Assembly: GCF_035918395.1 (NCBI RefSeq)
Contig: NZ_CP142362.1
Coordinates: 285,501 to 349,500 of the forward strand
Reading direction: 5' to 3'
DNA length: 64,000 bases
Source: Mycolicibacterium sp. ND9-15
GTDB taxonomy: Bacteria; Actinomycetota; Actinomycetes; Mycobacteriales; Mycobacteriaceae
Below are positions 9,154 through 19,523 of the stretch, piece after piece. Position 1 is the stretch's first letter. Every line of letters starts with the position of its first letter. The position numbers were made by a program, and so were the translations under genes. A model generated the notes under the pieces. It saw only the letters and a program-made list of their open reading frames with translations, made no database searches and was not told the origin of the DNA.

Positions 9154-12100
9154 CTACGGCCCCAGCGCGCTGTGCAGTTCCTGCAGCGACATCACGTCGA
9201 TGTCGCCGCGGATGGCGGCCTCGATGCCCTGCACGGCCGCCGAGGCGCCCTGCACGGTCGTCACGCAGGGAATGTTGTTCGACACCGCGGCCGAGCGGAT
9301 CTCATAGCCGTCCACGCGCGGGCCCGAATTGCCGTACGGGGTGTTGATGACCATGTCGACCTCGCCGGCCTTGAGCAGGTCCACCGCCGAGGCAGCAGGC
9401 CTGCCGTTTCCCGGCGGCTCGAAGTGCTTGCGGACCTCGTCACACGGAATACCGTTGCGACGCAGCATTTCCGCGGTACCTTCGGTCGCCAACACCCGGA
9501 ATCCCAGGTCTGCCAGACGCTTGACCGGGAACACCAGGGAACGCTTGTCGCGGTTGGCCACCGACACGAAAACGGTGCCCTCGGTCGGCAGCGAACCGTA
9601 GGCGGCGGTCTGGCTCTTGGCGAACGCGCTGCCGAAATCGCGGTCGATGCCCATCACCTCGCCGGTGGACTTCATCTCCGGCCCCAGCAGGTTGTCGATC
9701 TGCGCACCGTCGGCGCGACGGAAGCGGTTGAACGGCAGCACGGCCTCCTTCACGGCGACCGGTGCGTTGCGCGCTGTAGTCGCCCCGTCACCGCTCTTGG
9801 CCAGCACACCTTCGTCGCGCAACGAAGCGATACTGGCGCCCAACATGATCCGGGCGCAAGCCTTGGCCAGCGGCACCGCCGTCGCCTTCGAGACGAACGG
9901 GACCGTGCGACTGGCACGCGGGTTGGCCTCGAGCACGTACAGCACGTCGTCCTTGAGCGCGTACTGCACGTTGAGCAACCCGACGACGCCGATACCGTGC
10001 GCGATGGCCTCGGTGGCACGGCGCACCGATTCGATGTCGCTGCGGCCCAACGTCACCGGCGGCAGCGCGCACGACGAGTCGCCGGAGTGGATCCCGGCCT
10101 CCTCGATGTGCTCCATGATGCCGCCGATGTAGACCTCGCTGCCGTCGCACAGCGCGTCGACGTCGATCTCGATGGCGTCCTCGAGGAAGCGGTCGACGAG
10201 CACGGGATGCTCCGGCGAGAGCTCGGTGGCGCGGTGAATGTAGCCCTGCAGGGTTTCTTCGTCGTAGACGATCTCCATGCCCCGGCCGCCGAGGACGTAC
10301 GACGGGCGCACGAGCACGGGATAGCCGATGTCGGCGGCGATTCGGCGGGCCTGCTCGAAGCTGGTCGCGGTGCCGAACCTCGGTGCGGGCAGGCCGGCGG
10401 TGTTGAGCACCTCACCGAATGCGCCGCGGTCCTCGGCCAGGTCGATGGCCTTGGGACTGGTTCCGACGATCGGCACGCCGGCCATCTCGAGTCGTTCGGC
10501 AAGGCCCAGCGGGGTCTGACCGCCGAGCTGCACGATGACGCCGACGACGGCGGGGCCGCCTGCCCCGGAGGCTTGTTCGGCGTAGTACACCTCGAGGACG
10601 TCTTCGAACGTGAGCGGTTCGAAGTACAGCCGGTCGGCGGTGTCGTAGTCGGTGGACACGGTTTCGGGATTGCAGTTGACCATGACCGTCTCGAAACCGG
10701 CCTCGCTCAGCGTGGTGGCGGCATGCACACAGCTGTAGTCGAATTCGATGCCCTGGCCGATGCGGTTCGGCCCCGAGCCGAGGATCAGCACCTTGGGTTT
10801 CTCGGTCTGCGGTGCGACCTCGGTCTCGGCGGCGGGGTCGAGCTCGTAGCTGCTGTAGTGGTACGGCGTCTTGGCCTCGAACTCGGCCGCGCAGGTGTCG
10901 ACGGTTTTGTACACCGGATGGATCCCGAGCCGGCTGCGCAGCGCCCGCACTCCGACCTCACCGGCCAACTCCGGGCGCAGGGTGGCGATCTGGCGATCGG
11001 ACAGACCGTGGTACTTGCTGCGCCGCAGGAGATCGGCGTCCAGCACCGGGGCAGCCAGCAGTTCTTCGCGCAGCGTGACCAGCCCGGCGATCTGCTCGAC
11101 GAACCACGGGTCCACGCCCGATGCCCGCGACACCTGCTCGACGGTCGCGCCACGGCGCAGCGCCAGTTCGAGGTCGTACAGGCGCCCGTCGGTGGGCGTT
11201 TCCAGCCGCGTCAACAACTCTTCGACCGTGACGGTGTCTTCTTCGGCGTCGGGTTTCGTCCAGAACCCGGCGCGGCCGGTCTCCAGCGAGCGCATCACCT
11301 TTCCGAGCGCTTCGATGAAGTTGCGGCCCAACGACATCGCTTCGCCGACCGACTTCATCGTCGTGGTCAAGGTGCCGTCGGCGCCGGGGAACTTCTCGAA
11401 GGCGAACCGCGGCGCCTTGACCACTACGTAGTCCAGGGTCGGCTCGAAGCAGGCCGGGGTCTCCTTGGTGATGTCGTTGACGATCTCGTCGAGGGTGTAG
11501 CCGATCGCGAGCTTGGCGGCGATCTTGGCGATCGGGAACCCGGTGGCCTTGGACGCCAACGCGCTCGAGCGCGACACCCGCGGATTCATCTCGATGACGA
11601 TCAGGCGCCCGTCGGCCGGATTGACGGCGAACTGGATGTTGCAGCCGCCGGTGTCGACGCCCACTTCGCGCAGGATGGCGATGCCCAGGTCGCGCATCGT
11701 CTGGTACTCGCGGTCGGTGAGCGTCATCGCCGGTGCGACGGTGACCGAGTCGCCGGTGTGCACACCCATCGGGTCGAGGTTCTCGATCGAGCACACCACC
11801 ACGACGTTGTCGCGGCCGTCGCGCATCAACTCGAGCTCGTATTCCTTCCAGCCGAAGATCGACTCCTCGATCAGCACGTTCGCGCTCGGTGACGCCGCGA
11901 GACCGTCGCCGGCCATCCGTTCGACGTCATCGGCCGAATACGCCATGCCAGAGCCCAGCCCGCCCATCGTGAACGACGGCCGGACCACGACCGGCAGCCC
12001 CAGGTCTTCGACCGTCTCCCGGACCTCGTCCATCGTGAAACACACCCGGGACCGCGCCGACTCGCCACCGACCTTGGCGACGATGTCCTTGAACCGCTGC

Positions 12101-12501
12101 CGATCCTCGCCGCGCTGAATGGCCTCGAAGTCGGCGCCGATGAGCTCGACGCCGTACCTGTCCAGCACCCCGTTCTCGGCGAGCGCCACCGCCGTGTTCA
12201 GCGCCGTCTGGCCGCCCAGCGTGGCCAGCACGCCGTCGATCTTGTTGCCGCGCTCGGCCTGCTGGGCGATGATCCGCTCGACGAAGGTCGGTGTGATCGG
12301 CTCGACGTAGGTGTGGTCGGCGTATTCCGGGTCGGTCATGATCGTGGCCGGATTTGAGTTGATCAGGCTGACCTGCAGCCCTTCGGCCCGCAACACGCGG
12401 CACGCCTGGGTGCCGGAGTAGTCGAACTCCGCGGCCTGGCCGATCACGATCGGGCCCGAGCCGATCACCAGCACGTGGTTGAGGTCACTCCGCCGCGGCA
12501 T
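9154..12501 (-). CDS. carB: Carbamoyl-phosphate synthase large subunit
   Basis: A 1115-residue enzyme that makes carbamoyl phosphate from ammonia, bicarbonate and two ATP. The two homologous ATP-grasp halves are visible: the first opens with [20 protein letters not shown] and the second with [20 protein letters not shown]. The C-terminal allosteric domain holds [15 protein letters not shown] and INTPYGN. The open frame begins at 12537, but ATG at 12501 ([10 protein letters not shown]) has GGAGGG upstream and matches the family start. The 78-bp gap to carA contains a copy of a 58-bp palindromic repeat. Confidence 0.97.
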   Translation of the reverse strand: MPRRSDLNHVLVIGSGPIVIGQAAEFDYSGTQACRVLRAEGLQVSLINSNPATIMTDPEYADHTYVEPITPTFVERIIAQQAERGNKIDGVLATLGGQTALNTAVALAENGVLDRYGVELIGADFEAIQRGEDRQRFKDIVAKVGGESARSRVCFTMDEVRETVEDLGLPVVVRPSFTMGGLGSGMAYSADDVERMAGDGLAASPSANVLIEESIFGWKEYELELMRDGRDNVVVVCSIENLDPMGVHTGDSVTVAPAMTLTDREYQTMRDLGIAILREVGVDTGGCNIQFAVNPADGRLIVIEMNPRVSRSSALASKATGFPIAKIAAKLAIGYTLDEIVNDITKETPACFEPTLDYVVVKAPRFAFEKFPGADGTLTTTMKSVGEAMSLGRNFIEALGKVMRSLETGRAGFWTKPDAEEDTVTVEELLTRLETPTDGRLYDLELALRRGATVEQVSRASGVDPWFVEQIAGLVTLREELLAAPVLDADLLRRSKYHGLSDRQIATLRPELAGEVGVRALRSRLGIHPVYKTVDTCAAEFEAKTPYHYSSYELDPAAETEVAPQTEKPKVLILGSGPNRIGQGIEFDYSCVHAATTLSEAGFETVMVNCNPETVSTDYDTADRLYFEPLTFEDVLEVYYAEQASGAGGPAVVGVIVQLGGQTPLGLAERLEMAGVPIVGTSPKAIDLAEDRGAFGEVLNTAGLPAPRFGTATSFEQARRIAADIGYPVLVRPSYVLGGRGMEIVYDEETLQGYIHRATELSPEHPVLVDRFLEDAIEIDVDALCDGSEVYIGGIMEHIEEAGIHSGDSSCALPPVTLGRSDIESVRRATEAIAHGIGVVGLLNVQYALKDDVLYVLEANPRASRTVPFVSKATAVPLAKACARIMLGASIASLRDEGVLAKSGDGATTARNAPVAVKEAVLPFNRFRRADGAQIDNLLGPEMKSTGEVMGIDRDFGSAFAKSQTAAYGSLPTEGTVFVSVANRDKRSLVFPVKRLADLGFRVLATEGTAEMLRRNGIPCDEVRKHFEPPGNGRPAASAVDLLKAGEVDMVINTPYGNSGPRVDGYEIRSAAVSNNIPCVTTVQGASAAVQGIEAAIRGDIDVMSLQELHSALGP

Positions 12502-12518
12502 GCCCGTCCCTCCTACCA

Positions 12519-12576
12519 CGAGCGGCCGTGTCTGCACGCGACACGCCGCGACGATCTGTACAACAGCGGTCGTTCG
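12519..12576 (+). repeat. 58-bp dispersed palindromic element, copy 1 (carA-carB spacer)
   Basis: Starts CGAGCGGCCGTGTCTGCACG and ends CGGTCGTTCG, so the outer arms are imperfect inverted repeats; inside is the nested stem GTGTC/GACAC. It has the same 58-bp length and layout as elements at 42132-42189 and 63809-63866. It lies in the leader of carB within the pyr operon transcript, so it could form RNA structure between the two subunit genes. Confidence 0.7.
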
Positions 12577-12579
12577 CGC

Positions 12580-13740
12580 TCACTTCTCTCCCGCCATCAG
12601 GTCGACGAACTGGTCGAACAGGTAGTTCGCATCGTGCGGGCCCGCCGCGGCCTCGGGGTGGTACTGCACCGAGAAGGCAAGCCCGCTGACGAGTTTGATG
12701 CCCTCGACGACGCCGTCGTTGGCACACGTGTGGCTGACGACCGCCTCGCCGAACGGGGTGTCGAAGCGCTCCCCGGCCTCACCCTCGAGCGCGAACCCGT
12801 GGTTCTGCGCGGTGATCGCGACGGCGCCGGTCGCGTGGTCGATCACCGGCACATTGATCCCGCGGTGGCCGAACACCATCTTGTACGTCGAGCGCCCGAG
12901 CGCGCGGCCGAGAATCTGGTTGCCGAAGCAGATGCCGAACAGCGGGATGCCTGCGCCGAGCACCTCACGGGTGACGCCGACAATGTGATCGGCGGTCGCA
13001 GGATCACCTGGGCCGTTGGACAGGAACACCCCGTCCGGCTTGAGGCCGGCGATCTGCTCGTAGGTCGCCGACGCGGGCAGCACATGGCTGCGGATACCGC
13101 GGCGCGCGAAGTTGCGAGGGGTGTTGGTCTTGATACCGAGATCGATCGCGACCACCGTGAACCGTTGCGGCCCTTCGGGTTCCACTACATAGGGAGTATC
13201 GGTGCTGACCTCGCCGGCCAGGTCGGCGCCGAGCATGCCGGGCTGCTCACGCACCCGGTCGAGCAGTTCGTCCGCCTCGGCCAGTGCCCGCCCGGAGAAC
13301 ACTCCCGCTTTCATCGAACCTCGACTGCGCAGATGCCGCACCACCGCGCGGGTGTCGATGCCCGCGATCCCGACGATGCCTTGATCTTCCAGTTCCGCGT
13401 CCAGCGTGCCGGTGGCTCGCCAGTTCGAGGCCCGCGGCGACGGGTCGCGCACCGCGTAGCCGGCCACCCAGATCTTGTCGCCGCGACTCTCGGCGTCCTC
13501 GTGGTTCCAGCCGGTGTTGCCGATCTGCGGTGCCGTCGCGATCACGATCTGTCCGTGGTAGCTCGGGTCGGTGAGCGTCTCCTGATAGCCGGACATGCCG
13601 GTGGAGAACACCGCCTCGCCGAGCGCCTGCCCGCGCGCGCCATACGTCGTGCCGGTGAACACCCGGCCGTCCTCCAGCACCAGCAGTGCCCTCTGCTCTT
13701 CGCGACGAGCGCTCGTCGCCACCTTGCCGGTTCCGGTCAC
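12580..13740 (-). CDS. carA: Carbamoyl-phosphate synthase small (glutaminase) subunit
   Basis: A 386-residue class I glutamine amidotransferase supplying ammonia to CarB. The nucleophile is the Cys in PLFGICFGNQILGRALG, and the N-terminal domain holds GEAVFSTGMSGYQETLTDPS. Start GTG at 13740 overlaps the stop of the upstream membrane-protein gene (GTGA), supporting both the start and translational coupling. An N-terminal tail of about 17 residues precedes the conserved ALLVLEDG. Confidence 0.96.
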   Translation of the reverse strand: MTGTGKVATSARREEQRALLVLEDGRVFTGTTYGARGQALGEAVFSTGMSGYQETLTDPSYHGQIVIATAPQIGNTGWNHEDAESRGDKIWVAGYAVRDPSPRASNWRATGTLDAELEDQGIVGIAGIDTRAVVRHLRSRGSMKAGVFSGRALAEADELLDRVREQPGMLGADLAGEVSTDTPYVVEPEGPQRFTVVAIDLGIKTNTPRNFARRGIRSHVLPASATYEQIAGLKPDGVFLSNGPGDPATADHIVGVTREVLGAGIPLFGICFGNQILGRALGRSTYKMVFGHRGINVPVIDHATGAVAITAQNHGFALEGEAGERFDTPFGEAVVSHTCANDGVVEGIKLVSGLAFSVQYHPEAAAGPHDANYLFDQFVDLMAGEK

Positions 13741-14240
13741 GCCGTCTCCTGTTCCACCCAGTGCGAGTACTCGCGACGGTCGTTCGCGCGAAACCCGGTG
13801 TCGATCTCGGTGCCCGACGGCAGCCGCCAGCGGATCGCGAGAATGCCCTCGTGTGTCATAGCCTTACCCGCGATCCCCCGCTCCTTGCGGATCTCGGTGA
13901 TCGCCTCGTCGGGGATCCAGATCGGCACGGCACCGCTGCGCTGCAGCATGATTCCTTCGGGGTAGCGGGTCAGCACGGCCTTGGTCCGGAAGCCCAGATC
14001 GCCGACGACGACCCGGTCGTTCCAGTGCGGAGCGAACGTGCTCCCGACGTACAGACCCTTGGTGGCGGACACGATCGCCGGCCCGACGGTGTCCGGAAGG
14101 GCGGGCAGCGTGCCGATGCGCACGGCCTGACGCTCGGCGCGACGTCGCCACCCGCGAATCATCGCCTGGATCAGCACCGCGATGACCACGGCGACGATGG
14201 CGGCCATGATCAGCGACCCGACAAGCGTGCCCGTATTCAC
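13737..14240 (-). CDS. Single-span membrane protein of the pyr operon (Rv1382-like)
   Basis: A 167-residue protein with one N-terminal membrane helix (about residues 8-28, [18 protein letters not shown]), a basic stretch after it, and a soluble C-terminal domain with [20 protein letters not shown]. It overlaps pyrC and carA by four bases at each end, so it is translated with pyrimidine genes. The same position in M. tuberculosis is Rv1382, a conserved probable membrane or export protein of unknown function. Its constant position suggests a role tied to pyrimidine synthesis, but nothing in the sequence shows what that is. Confidence 0.85.
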   Translation of the reverse strand: MNTGTLVGSLIMAAIVAVVIAVLIQAMIRGWRRRAERQAVRIGTLPALPDTVGPAIVSATKGLYVGSTFAPHWNDRVVVGDLGFRTKAVLTRYPEGIMLQRSGAVPIWIPDEAITEIRKERGIAGKAMTHEGILAIRWRLPSGTEIDTGFRANDRREYSHWVEQETA

Positions 14241-15535
14241 GCCGGGCTCTTTCCGTCCCGCGCAGTCACCTTGCCGCGCAACAGGGTCAGCGTGACCGCC
14301 GCGGGCAGTTCGAACGCCTCGTAGGGCGTGTTGGCCGACCGGCTGGCCAGCGCGGACCCCTCGACCGTCCAGGTGGCGTCGGGATCCACGACGGTCAGGT
14401 TGGCCGGCTCACCGACCTCCAGCGGCCTGCCCTGATCGGGCAGACCGACGATCTCCGCGGGCCGCTCGCTCATCACCCGCGCGATGTCGCGCCAGGTCAG
14501 CAGCCCCGGCCGCACCATCGTGTCGACCACCACCGACAGCGCGGTCTGCAACCCGAGCATGCCGGGGCGGGCGACGGAGAACTCGCAGCACTTCTCGTGC
14601 TCGGCATGCGGAGCGTGATCGGTGGCCACACAATCGATGATCCCGTCCGCCAACGCTTGGCGCAGCGCCCGGACATCGGCGGCCTCACGCAGCGGCGGGT
14701 TCACCCGGTAGCGCCCGTCGTAGGTGGCCAGGCGCTCGTCGTCGAGCAGCAGGTGGTGCGGGGTGACCTCGGCGGAGATCGAGATGCCCTGCGCCTTGGC
14801 CCATCGCACGATTTCGACGGAGCCCGCGGTCGACACGTGGCAGATGTGCACCCGCGCCCCGGCGTCGCGTGCCAGCAGCGCATCACGCGCGACGATCGAC
14901 TCCTCGGCCGCGCGCGGCCACCCGGCCAGACCGAGCCGCGCCGCGTTGGGGCCTTCGTGGGCGACCGCGCCGACCGTGAGCCGCGGCTCCTCGGCATGCT
15001 GGGCGATCAGCACACCGAGCCCGGTGGCGTATTCGAGCGCCCGGCGCATGATCAGCGGGTCGTGCACGCAGATGCCGTCGTCGGAGAACATCCGCACCTG
15101 TGCGGAACCTGCGGCCATCAGGCCCATCTCGGTGAGTTGGGCGCCCGCCAGCCCGACGGTGACCGCGCCCACGGGGTGCACGTCGACCAGGCCGACCTGC
15201 TGCCCTCGCTGCCAGACGTGGTCGGTGACTACCGGGCTGTCGGCGACCGGGTTCGTGTTGGCCATCGCGAAGACCGCGGTGTAGCCGCCCAATGCCGCTG
15301 CGGCCGAACCTGTTTCGATGTCCTCGGCGTACTCGCGGCCCGGCTCGCGCAGGTGGGTGTGCAGATCGACGAAGCCGGGCAGCAGGACCTGGCCGGTGGC
15401 GTCGATGACGTCTGAGACTTCGTCGGGGATCGGGAGTTCGGCGCCGATGTCGGCGATCTGCCCGTCGGTCACCAGCACGTCGACGCGGTCGCCCTCGCCG
15501 TAGAGCCGCACTCCGGAGATCAGTACGGAACTCAT
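14237..15535 (-). CDS. pyrC: Dihydroorotase
   Basis: A 432-residue zinc amidohydrolase closing carbamoyl aspartate to dihydroorotate. The metal motif HTHLREPG is near residue 60, and the later ligands fall in [18 protein letters not shown] and [14 protein letters not shown], in the order expected for class I bacterial dihydroorotases. ATG at 15535 overlaps the pyrB stop by four bases, and its own stop overlaps the next gene by four. Confidence 0.96.
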   Translation of the reverse strand: MSSVLISGVRLYGEGDRVDVLVTDGQIADIGAELPIPDEVSDVIDATGQVLLPGFVDLHTHLREPGREYAEDIETGSAAAALGGYTAVFAMANTNPVADSPVVTDHVWQRGQQVGLVDVHPVGAVTVGLAGAQLTEMGLMAAGSAQVRMFSDDGICVHDPLIMRRALEYATGLGVLIAQHAEEPRLTVGAVAHEGPNAARLGLAGWPRAAEESIVARDALLARDAGARVHICHVSTAGSVEIVRWAKAQGISISAEVTPHHLLLDDERLATYDGRYRVNPPLREAADVRALRQALADGIIDCVATDHAPHAEHEKCCEFSVARPGMLGLQTALSVVVDTMVRPGLLTWRDIARVMSERPAEIVGLPDQGRPLEVGEPANLTVVDPDATWTVEGSALASRSANTPYEAFELPAAVTLTLLRGKVTARDGKSPA

Positions 15536-16482
15536 GCGCTGATCGCCCCTTCCTCGGCTCCGACCAGAAGGTGGAACAGCACCGCCATGCGGATATGCAC
15601 GCCGTTGGAAACCTGTTGCAGCACCGCCGATTGCGGCGAATCGGCGACGGAGAACGCGATCTCCATACCGCGGACCATGGGGCCAGGGTGCAGCACGACG
15701 GCGTTGCCCGGCAGCATCGCCTGCCGCTTCTCGGAGAGGCCGTAGAGCACCGAGTACTCCCTGGCCGACGGGAAGAACCCGCCGTTCATGCGCTCGGCCT
15801 GCACCCGCAGCATCAGCACCGCATCGGCGATCGGCAGTTCGGCGTCGAGGTCATGCGACACCGTGACCGGCCAGTCGGCGACTCCGACCGGCAGCAGGGT
15901 GGGCGGTGCGACCAGGACCACTTCCGCGCCGAGCGTGTGCAACAGCAGCACGTTAGAACGGGCGACGCGGCTGTGCAGGACGTCGCCGACGATCACCACC
16001 CGCCTGCCCTCGATGTCGCCGAGCCGCTGGCGGATGGTGAGCGCGTCCAGCAGCGCCTGGGTGGGGTGTTCGTGGGTGCCGTCGCCGGCGTTGATGACCG
16101 CCGGCCCGCGCCCGTCCCCGGTGGCCGTCCACTCGGCGAGTTGCTGCGGCGCACCGGAAGCGGGGTGCCGCAGGATCAGCGCGTCGGCGCCGGCGGCCCG
16201 CAGCGTCAGCGCGGTGTCGCGCAGCGATTCACCCTTGGAAACCGACGATCCCGAGGCGCTGACGTTGATCACGTCCGCGCTCATCCACTTGCCCGCGACC
16301 TCGAACGAGACCCGGGTGCGGGTCGAGTTCTCGTAGAACATCGTGATGATCGTGCGCCCGCGCAGGGTCGGCAGCTTCTTGACATCGCGACCGAGCAGAG
16401 CCTGGCTGAAGCGGTCGGCGTTGTCGAGAATCGCCACCGCGTCGTCGCGCGACAGATCCGCCGCCGAGAGCAGATGTTTCAC
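15532..16482 (-). CDS. pyrB: Aspartate carbamoyltransferase catalytic chain
   Basis: A 316-residue enzyme joining carbamoyl phosphate and aspartate. The carbamoyl-phosphate motif STRTR lies in [13 protein letters not shown], and the [12 protein letters not shown] and [11 protein letters not shown] segments are typical. No PyrI regulatory gene is present, as in other mycobacteria. Start GTG at 16482 overlaps the pyrR stop (GTGA). Confidence 0.96.
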   Translation of the reverse strand: MKHLLSAADLSRDDAVAILDNADRFSQALLGRDVKKLPTLRGRTIITMFYENSTRTRVSFEVAGKWMSADVINVSASGSSVSKGESLRDTALTLRAAGADALILRHPASGAPQQLAEWTATGDGRGPAVINAGDGTHEHPTQALLDALTIRQRLGDIEGRRVVIVGDVLHSRVARSNVLLLHTLGAEVVLVAPPTLLPVGVADWPVTVSHDLDAELPIADAVLMLRVQAERMNGGFFPSAREYSVLYGLSEKRQAMLPGNAVVLHPGPMVRGMEIAFSVADSPQSAVLQQVSNGVHIRMAVLFHLLVGAEEGAISA

Positions 16483-17063
16483 CGAATCGGACCTCCGTGA
16501 GGCGCGATGGACACGCTGTCATGGCCGTCGTGTTCGGCCAGCCGGACCTTGACGTTCTCGGTTCGCGACGTGGGCACGTTCTTGCCCACGTAGTCGGCGC
16601 GCAGCGGCAACTCGCGATGCCCACGGTCGACGAGGACCGCCAGTTGCACCGCCCTCGGCCTGCCGAGATCGCGCAGGGCGTCCAGCGCCGAGCGGACCGA
16701 GCGGCCGGTGTAGAGCACGTCGTCGACGAGGATGACGAGGGCCTGGTCGATGCCACCCTCGGGGATCGACGTCTCCTCCAGCGCCCGGGGCGGCTTGAAG
16801 TCGAGGTCGTCGCGGTACAGCGTGTTGTCCAGCGCGCCGTGCGGGACCACGACGCCGGAGAATTCGTTGATCTTCTCGGCGAGCCGGGTGGCAAGCGTGA
16901 CGCCGCGGGTCGGGATGCCGAGCAATACCACGCGGGGGGCATCGGGTCCGTCGAGTGCGGTCTTCTCGATGATCTGATGGGCGATGCGGGAGATGGTCCG
17001 GCCGACGTCCGCTGCGGACATCAACTCCCGGTCGGTGCCTGACGAGTCTGAATGCGCGCCCAA
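16479..17063 (-). CDS. pyrR: Pyrimidine operon regulator / uracil phosphoribosyltransferase PyrR
   Basis: A 194-residue type I phosphoribosyltransferase-fold protein. The PRPP motif is [13 protein letters not shown], and the C-terminal [19 protein letters not shown] is the conserved PyrR segment. PyrR binds a leader RNA loop in response to UMP; in M. smegmatis it has been reported to repress translation. The start is TTG at 17063, preceded by a perfect AAGGAGGT (17072-17079 on the minus strand), and the N-terminus matches the M. tuberculosis protein. First gene of the pyr operon. Confidence 0.94.
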   Translation of the reverse strand: MGAHSDSSGTDRELMSAADVGRTISRIAHQIIEKTALDGPDAPRVVLLGIPTRGVTLATRLAEKINEFSGVVVPHGALDNTLYRDDLDFKPPRALEETSIPEGGIDQALVILVDDVLYTGRSVRSALDALRDLGRPRAVQLAVLVDRGHRELPLRADYVGKNVPTSRTENVKVRLAEHDGHDSVSIAPHGGPIR

Positions 17064-17127
17064 GCGACTCTGACCTCCTTCTCCGCCTCTCTGGACGGCT
17101 CCTTAAAGGACGTCGAAACTGTGGGCG
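17064..17127 (-). promoter_or_regulatory. pyr operon leader with a PyrR-binding loop
   Basis: On the minus strand the leader reads CCGTCCAGAGAGGCGG (loop core UCCAGAGAGGC at 17085-17095), matching the PyrR-binding consensus known from Bacillus (UCCNGNGAGGY) with CCG/CGG flanks to close the stem. The pyrR ribosome binding site AAGGAGGT begins three bases after it. PyrR bound here would cover or be adjacent to the ribosome binding site. A perfect TCCTTAAAGGA palindrome (17100-17110) lies upstream. Confidence 0.75.
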
Positions 17128-17133
17128 AGCTTA
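17128..17133 (-). promoter_or_regulatory. Candidate -10 element of the pyr operon
   Basis: The minus-strand hexamer TAAGCT fits TANNNT and would give a leader of roughly 58 bases containing the whole PyrR loop. No convincing -35 was seen. Confidence 0.35.
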
Positions 17134-17193
17134 ACACCCGCATCGGGGGGCGCTGACCGCGCCACGACCGTGACTGTGCGCCCCGCGGCTCAG

Positions 17194-17199
17194 TAGGCT
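17194..17199 (+). promoter_or_regulatory. Candidate -10 element for the serine hydrolase
   Basis: TAGGCT ends seven bases before the ATG at 17207, and no ribosome binding site is visible, which fits a leaderless mRNA. Confidence 0.4.
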
Positions 17200-17206
17200 T
17201 GCCGCA

Positions 17207-18409
17207 ATGAAACTCGACGGCAACCAGGCGTCCATCCGCGAGGCGATCGATGCCGGGCTGCTCGCCGGCGCGGTGACCCTGGTGTGGCACGCCGGTGGAG
17301 TGCGCCAGGTCAACGAGTTGGGCCATCGCGACGTCGACGCCGGGTTGCCGATGCAGCGCGACACCATCTTTCGCATCGCCTCGATGACCAAACCCGTGAC
17401 GGTCGCGGCCGCGATGAGCCTCCTCGAGCAGGGCCGGTTCACGCTCAGCGACCCCGTATCACGGTGGCTGCCCGAACTCGGAGATATGCGAGTGCTGGCC
17501 GACCCGCGCGGTGAGCTCGACAAGACGACACCGGCCCGCCGTCCCATCACGTTCGACGACCTGATGACCCATCGCAGCGGCCTGGCCTACTCGTTCTCGG
17601 TGCTGGGCCCGTTGAGCCGCGCGTACGGCAGGATGTCGTTCCGCCAGGACCAGGACCGCTGGCTGGCCGAACTGGCCGAGCTTCCGTTGGTGCACCAGCC
17701 CGGCGAGAGGCTCACCTACAGCCACGCCACCGACGTGCTGGGTATCGCGTTGTCGCGGATCGAGGGCAAACCTCTGTCCGACGTTCTGCGCGAACGGATT
17801 TTCGAGCCGCTGCGCATGGTCGACACCGGGTTCTCGGTGACTCCCACCGGCCGTCGTCGCGCTGCGACGATGTACAAGCTCGACCACAACAACGTCCTGC
17901 AGCACGGAGTGATGGGACCCGCGCACATCACCGATCCGCCGTTCTGCACCGGGGGTGCGGGGTTGTGGTCCACGGTCGACGACTACCTGCGCTTCGCGCG
18001 CATGCTGCTGACCGGCGGCATCTTGGACGGAGTACGGGTGCTTTCGGAGGAGTCGGTGCGGTCGATGCGCACCGACCGGCTCACCGAGGAGCAGAAGCGC
18101 CAGAACTTCCTCGGCGCGCCGTTCTGGGTGGGCCGCGGCTTCGGGTTGAACCTGTCGGTGGTGACCGATCCAGCGAGGTCACGCCCGCTGTTCGGCCCCG
18201 GCGGGATGGGCACGTTCAGTTGGCCGGGCGCCTATGGCACCTGGTGGCAGGCCGACCCGTCGGTGGACCTCATCCTCATCTATCTGATCCAGAACCTTCC
18301 CGATCTCAACGTCGACGCGGCCGCGATCGCGGGCAACACGTCGCTGGCCAAACTGCAGAGCGCTCAACCGAAATTCGTCCGCCGGACCTACCAGGCGCTG
18401 GATATCTGA
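17207..18409 (+). CDS. Beta-lactamase family serine hydrolase (family VIII esterase-like)
   Basis: A 400-residue penicillin-binding-protein-fold hydrolase. The catalytic Ser-x-x-Lys is S59-M-T-K62, and the second motif is Y171-S-H173 instead of the Y-x-N of class C beta-lactamases. A C-terminal GPGGMGTFSWPGAYGTWW motif is common in family VIII esterases. No signal peptide is visible, which also argues for a cytosolic esterase over a drug-inactivating enzyme. Probably leaderless. It is divergent from pyrR and convergent with nusB. Confidence 0.82.
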   Translation: MKLDGNQASIREAIDAGLLAGAVTLVWHAGGVRQVNELGHRDVDAGLPMQRDTIFRIASMTKPVTVAAAMSLLEQGRFTLSDPVSRWLPELGDMRVLADPRGELDKTTPARRPITFDDLMTHRSGLAYSFSVLGPLSRAYGRMSFRQDQDRWLAELAELPLVHQPGERLTYSHATDVLGIALSRIEGKPLSDVLRERIFEPLRMVDTGFSVTPTGRRRAATMYKLDHNNVLQHGVMGPAHITDPPFCTGGAGLWSTVDDYLRFARMLLTGGILDGVRVLSEESVRSMRTDRLTEEQKRQNFLGAPFWVGRGFGLNLSVVTDPARSRPLFGPGGMGTFSWPGAYGTWWQADPSVDLILIYLIQNLPDLNVDAAAIAGNTSLAKLQSAQPKFVRRTYQALDI

Positions 18410-18465
18410 GTGTCGCCGCTGGCGGCACGACGCAGCCCAGGGCTCTGATCGTCGTTCGGCATCTT

Positions 18466-18951
18466 CTAATCCACGCTACCGCCACCGCTTCCCCGCAGGG
18501 CTTGCGCGGCCGCCCGGATCTGTGGTGTCACGAGCATCACCTGACCGAGCACGCCGTTGACGAAACCCGGTGAGTCGTCTGTCGATAACTGTTTGGCGAG
18601 TTCGACCGCCTCGTCGACGGCGACCGGCTCGGGCACATCCTCGGCGTGCAACAGTTCCCACACCGCCACCCGTAGGATCGCGCGATCGACGGCGGGCAAC
18701 CGCTCCAGCGTCCACCCCTGCAGGTGCGAAGCGATCAGATCGTCGATGTGCGCGGAATGCTCCGTCACGCCGCGCGCCACCGTCACGGTGTACGGGTTGA
18801 GCGGAGACACGTCGGACTCCTTGTCCGCCAGCGCAAGTCGCGCCTGGGCCACCTCCGCAGGGGTCAGCCCGCGCGCTTCGGCCTCGAACAGCAGGTCGAC
18901 CGCGCGCTTGCGGGCCGCATGCCGGCCCCGATGAGCTCGACGGTCAGGCAT
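18466..18951 (-). CDS. nusB: Transcription antitermination factor NusB
   Basis: A 161-residue helical RNA-binding protein that joins NusE on boxA RNA during rRNA transcription. [24 protein letters not shown] N-terminus, [17 protein letters not shown] and the [17 protein letters not shown] motif are all present. ATG at 18951 overlaps the efp stop by eight bases, so translation is coupled to efp, the same order as in M. tuberculosis. Confidence 0.95.
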   Translation of the reverse strand: MPDRRAHRGRHAARKRAVDLLFEAEARGLTPAEVAQARLALADKESDVSPLNPYTVTVARGVTEHSAHIDDLIASHLQGWTLERLPAVDRAILRVAVWELLHAEDVPEPVAVDEAVELAKQLSTDDSPGFVNGVLGQVMLVTPQIRAAAQALRGSGGGSVD

Positions 18952-19507
18952 TCACCCGACCCAGATAGCTGCCATCGCGCGAGTCGATCTTGAGCTTGTC
19001 ACCGGTGTTGATGAACAGCGGCACCTGGATCTCGGCACCCGTCTCCATCGTCGCCGGTTTGGTGCCCGCGCTGGATCGGTCGCCCTGCAGGCCCGGCTCG
19101 GTGTGGGTCACCTCGAGTTCCACGGTGACGGGCAACTCCAGATAGAGCGGGTTGCCGTCGTGAAAGGCGATCTGCACCGGCAAGTTCTCCAGCAGGAAGT
19201 CGGCCGCGCGGCCGACCATCGACTCGGGCAGCGGATGCTGGTTGTAGTCCTGCGAGTCCATGAACACGAAGTCGGCGCCGTCGCGGTACAGGTAGGTCGC
19301 ATCGCGCCGGTCGACGGTGGCGGTTTCGACCTTCACCCCGGCGTTGTAGGTCTTGTCGACGGTCTTGCCGGAGACCACGTTCTTGAGTTTGGTGCGCACG
19401 AAGGCCGGGCCCTTACCGGGCTTGACATGCTGGAACTCGATGATCTGCCAAAGTTGGCCGTCGATCACCAGGACGAGCCCGTTCTTGAAGTCGGCGGTCG
19501 ATGCCAC
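18944..19507 (-). CDS. efp: Translation elongation factor P
   Basis: A 187-residue three-domain factor that rescues ribosomes stalled at polyproline. It begins [20 protein letters not shown]; the tip loop is [12 protein letters not shown] (lysine near residue 34) and the C-terminal signature is [20 protein letters not shown]. The open frame extends to 19723, but that extension is antisense of the pepQ repeat; GTG at 19507 gives the family length and has GGAG upstream. It lies 16 bases after pepQ. Confidence 0.96.
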   Translation of the reverse strand: MASTADFKNGLVLVIDGQLWQIIEFQHVKPGKGPAFVRTKLKNVVSGKTVDKTYNAGVKVETATVDRRDATYLYRDGADFVFMDSQDYNQHPLPESMVGRAADFLLENLPVQIAFHDGNPLYLELPVTVELEVTHTEPGLQGDRSSAGTKPATMETGAEIQVPLFINTGDKLKIDSRDGSYLGRVNA

Positions 19508-19523
19508 GTCGGTAGTACTCCTG

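Noticed and set aside
9100..11892. A 930-residue open frame on the plus strand opposite carB
   Set aside because: It mirrors carB codon structure, has no domain pattern and is a normal by-product of high-GC coding DNA. The same applies to the long antisense frames at 5532-6737, 12475-13965, 14597-15415 and 43819-45405.
18415..18426. A short GCCG/CGGC hairpin after the serine hydrolase
   Set aside because: A 4-bp stem in GC-rich DNA is expected by chance; not strong enough to call a terminator.
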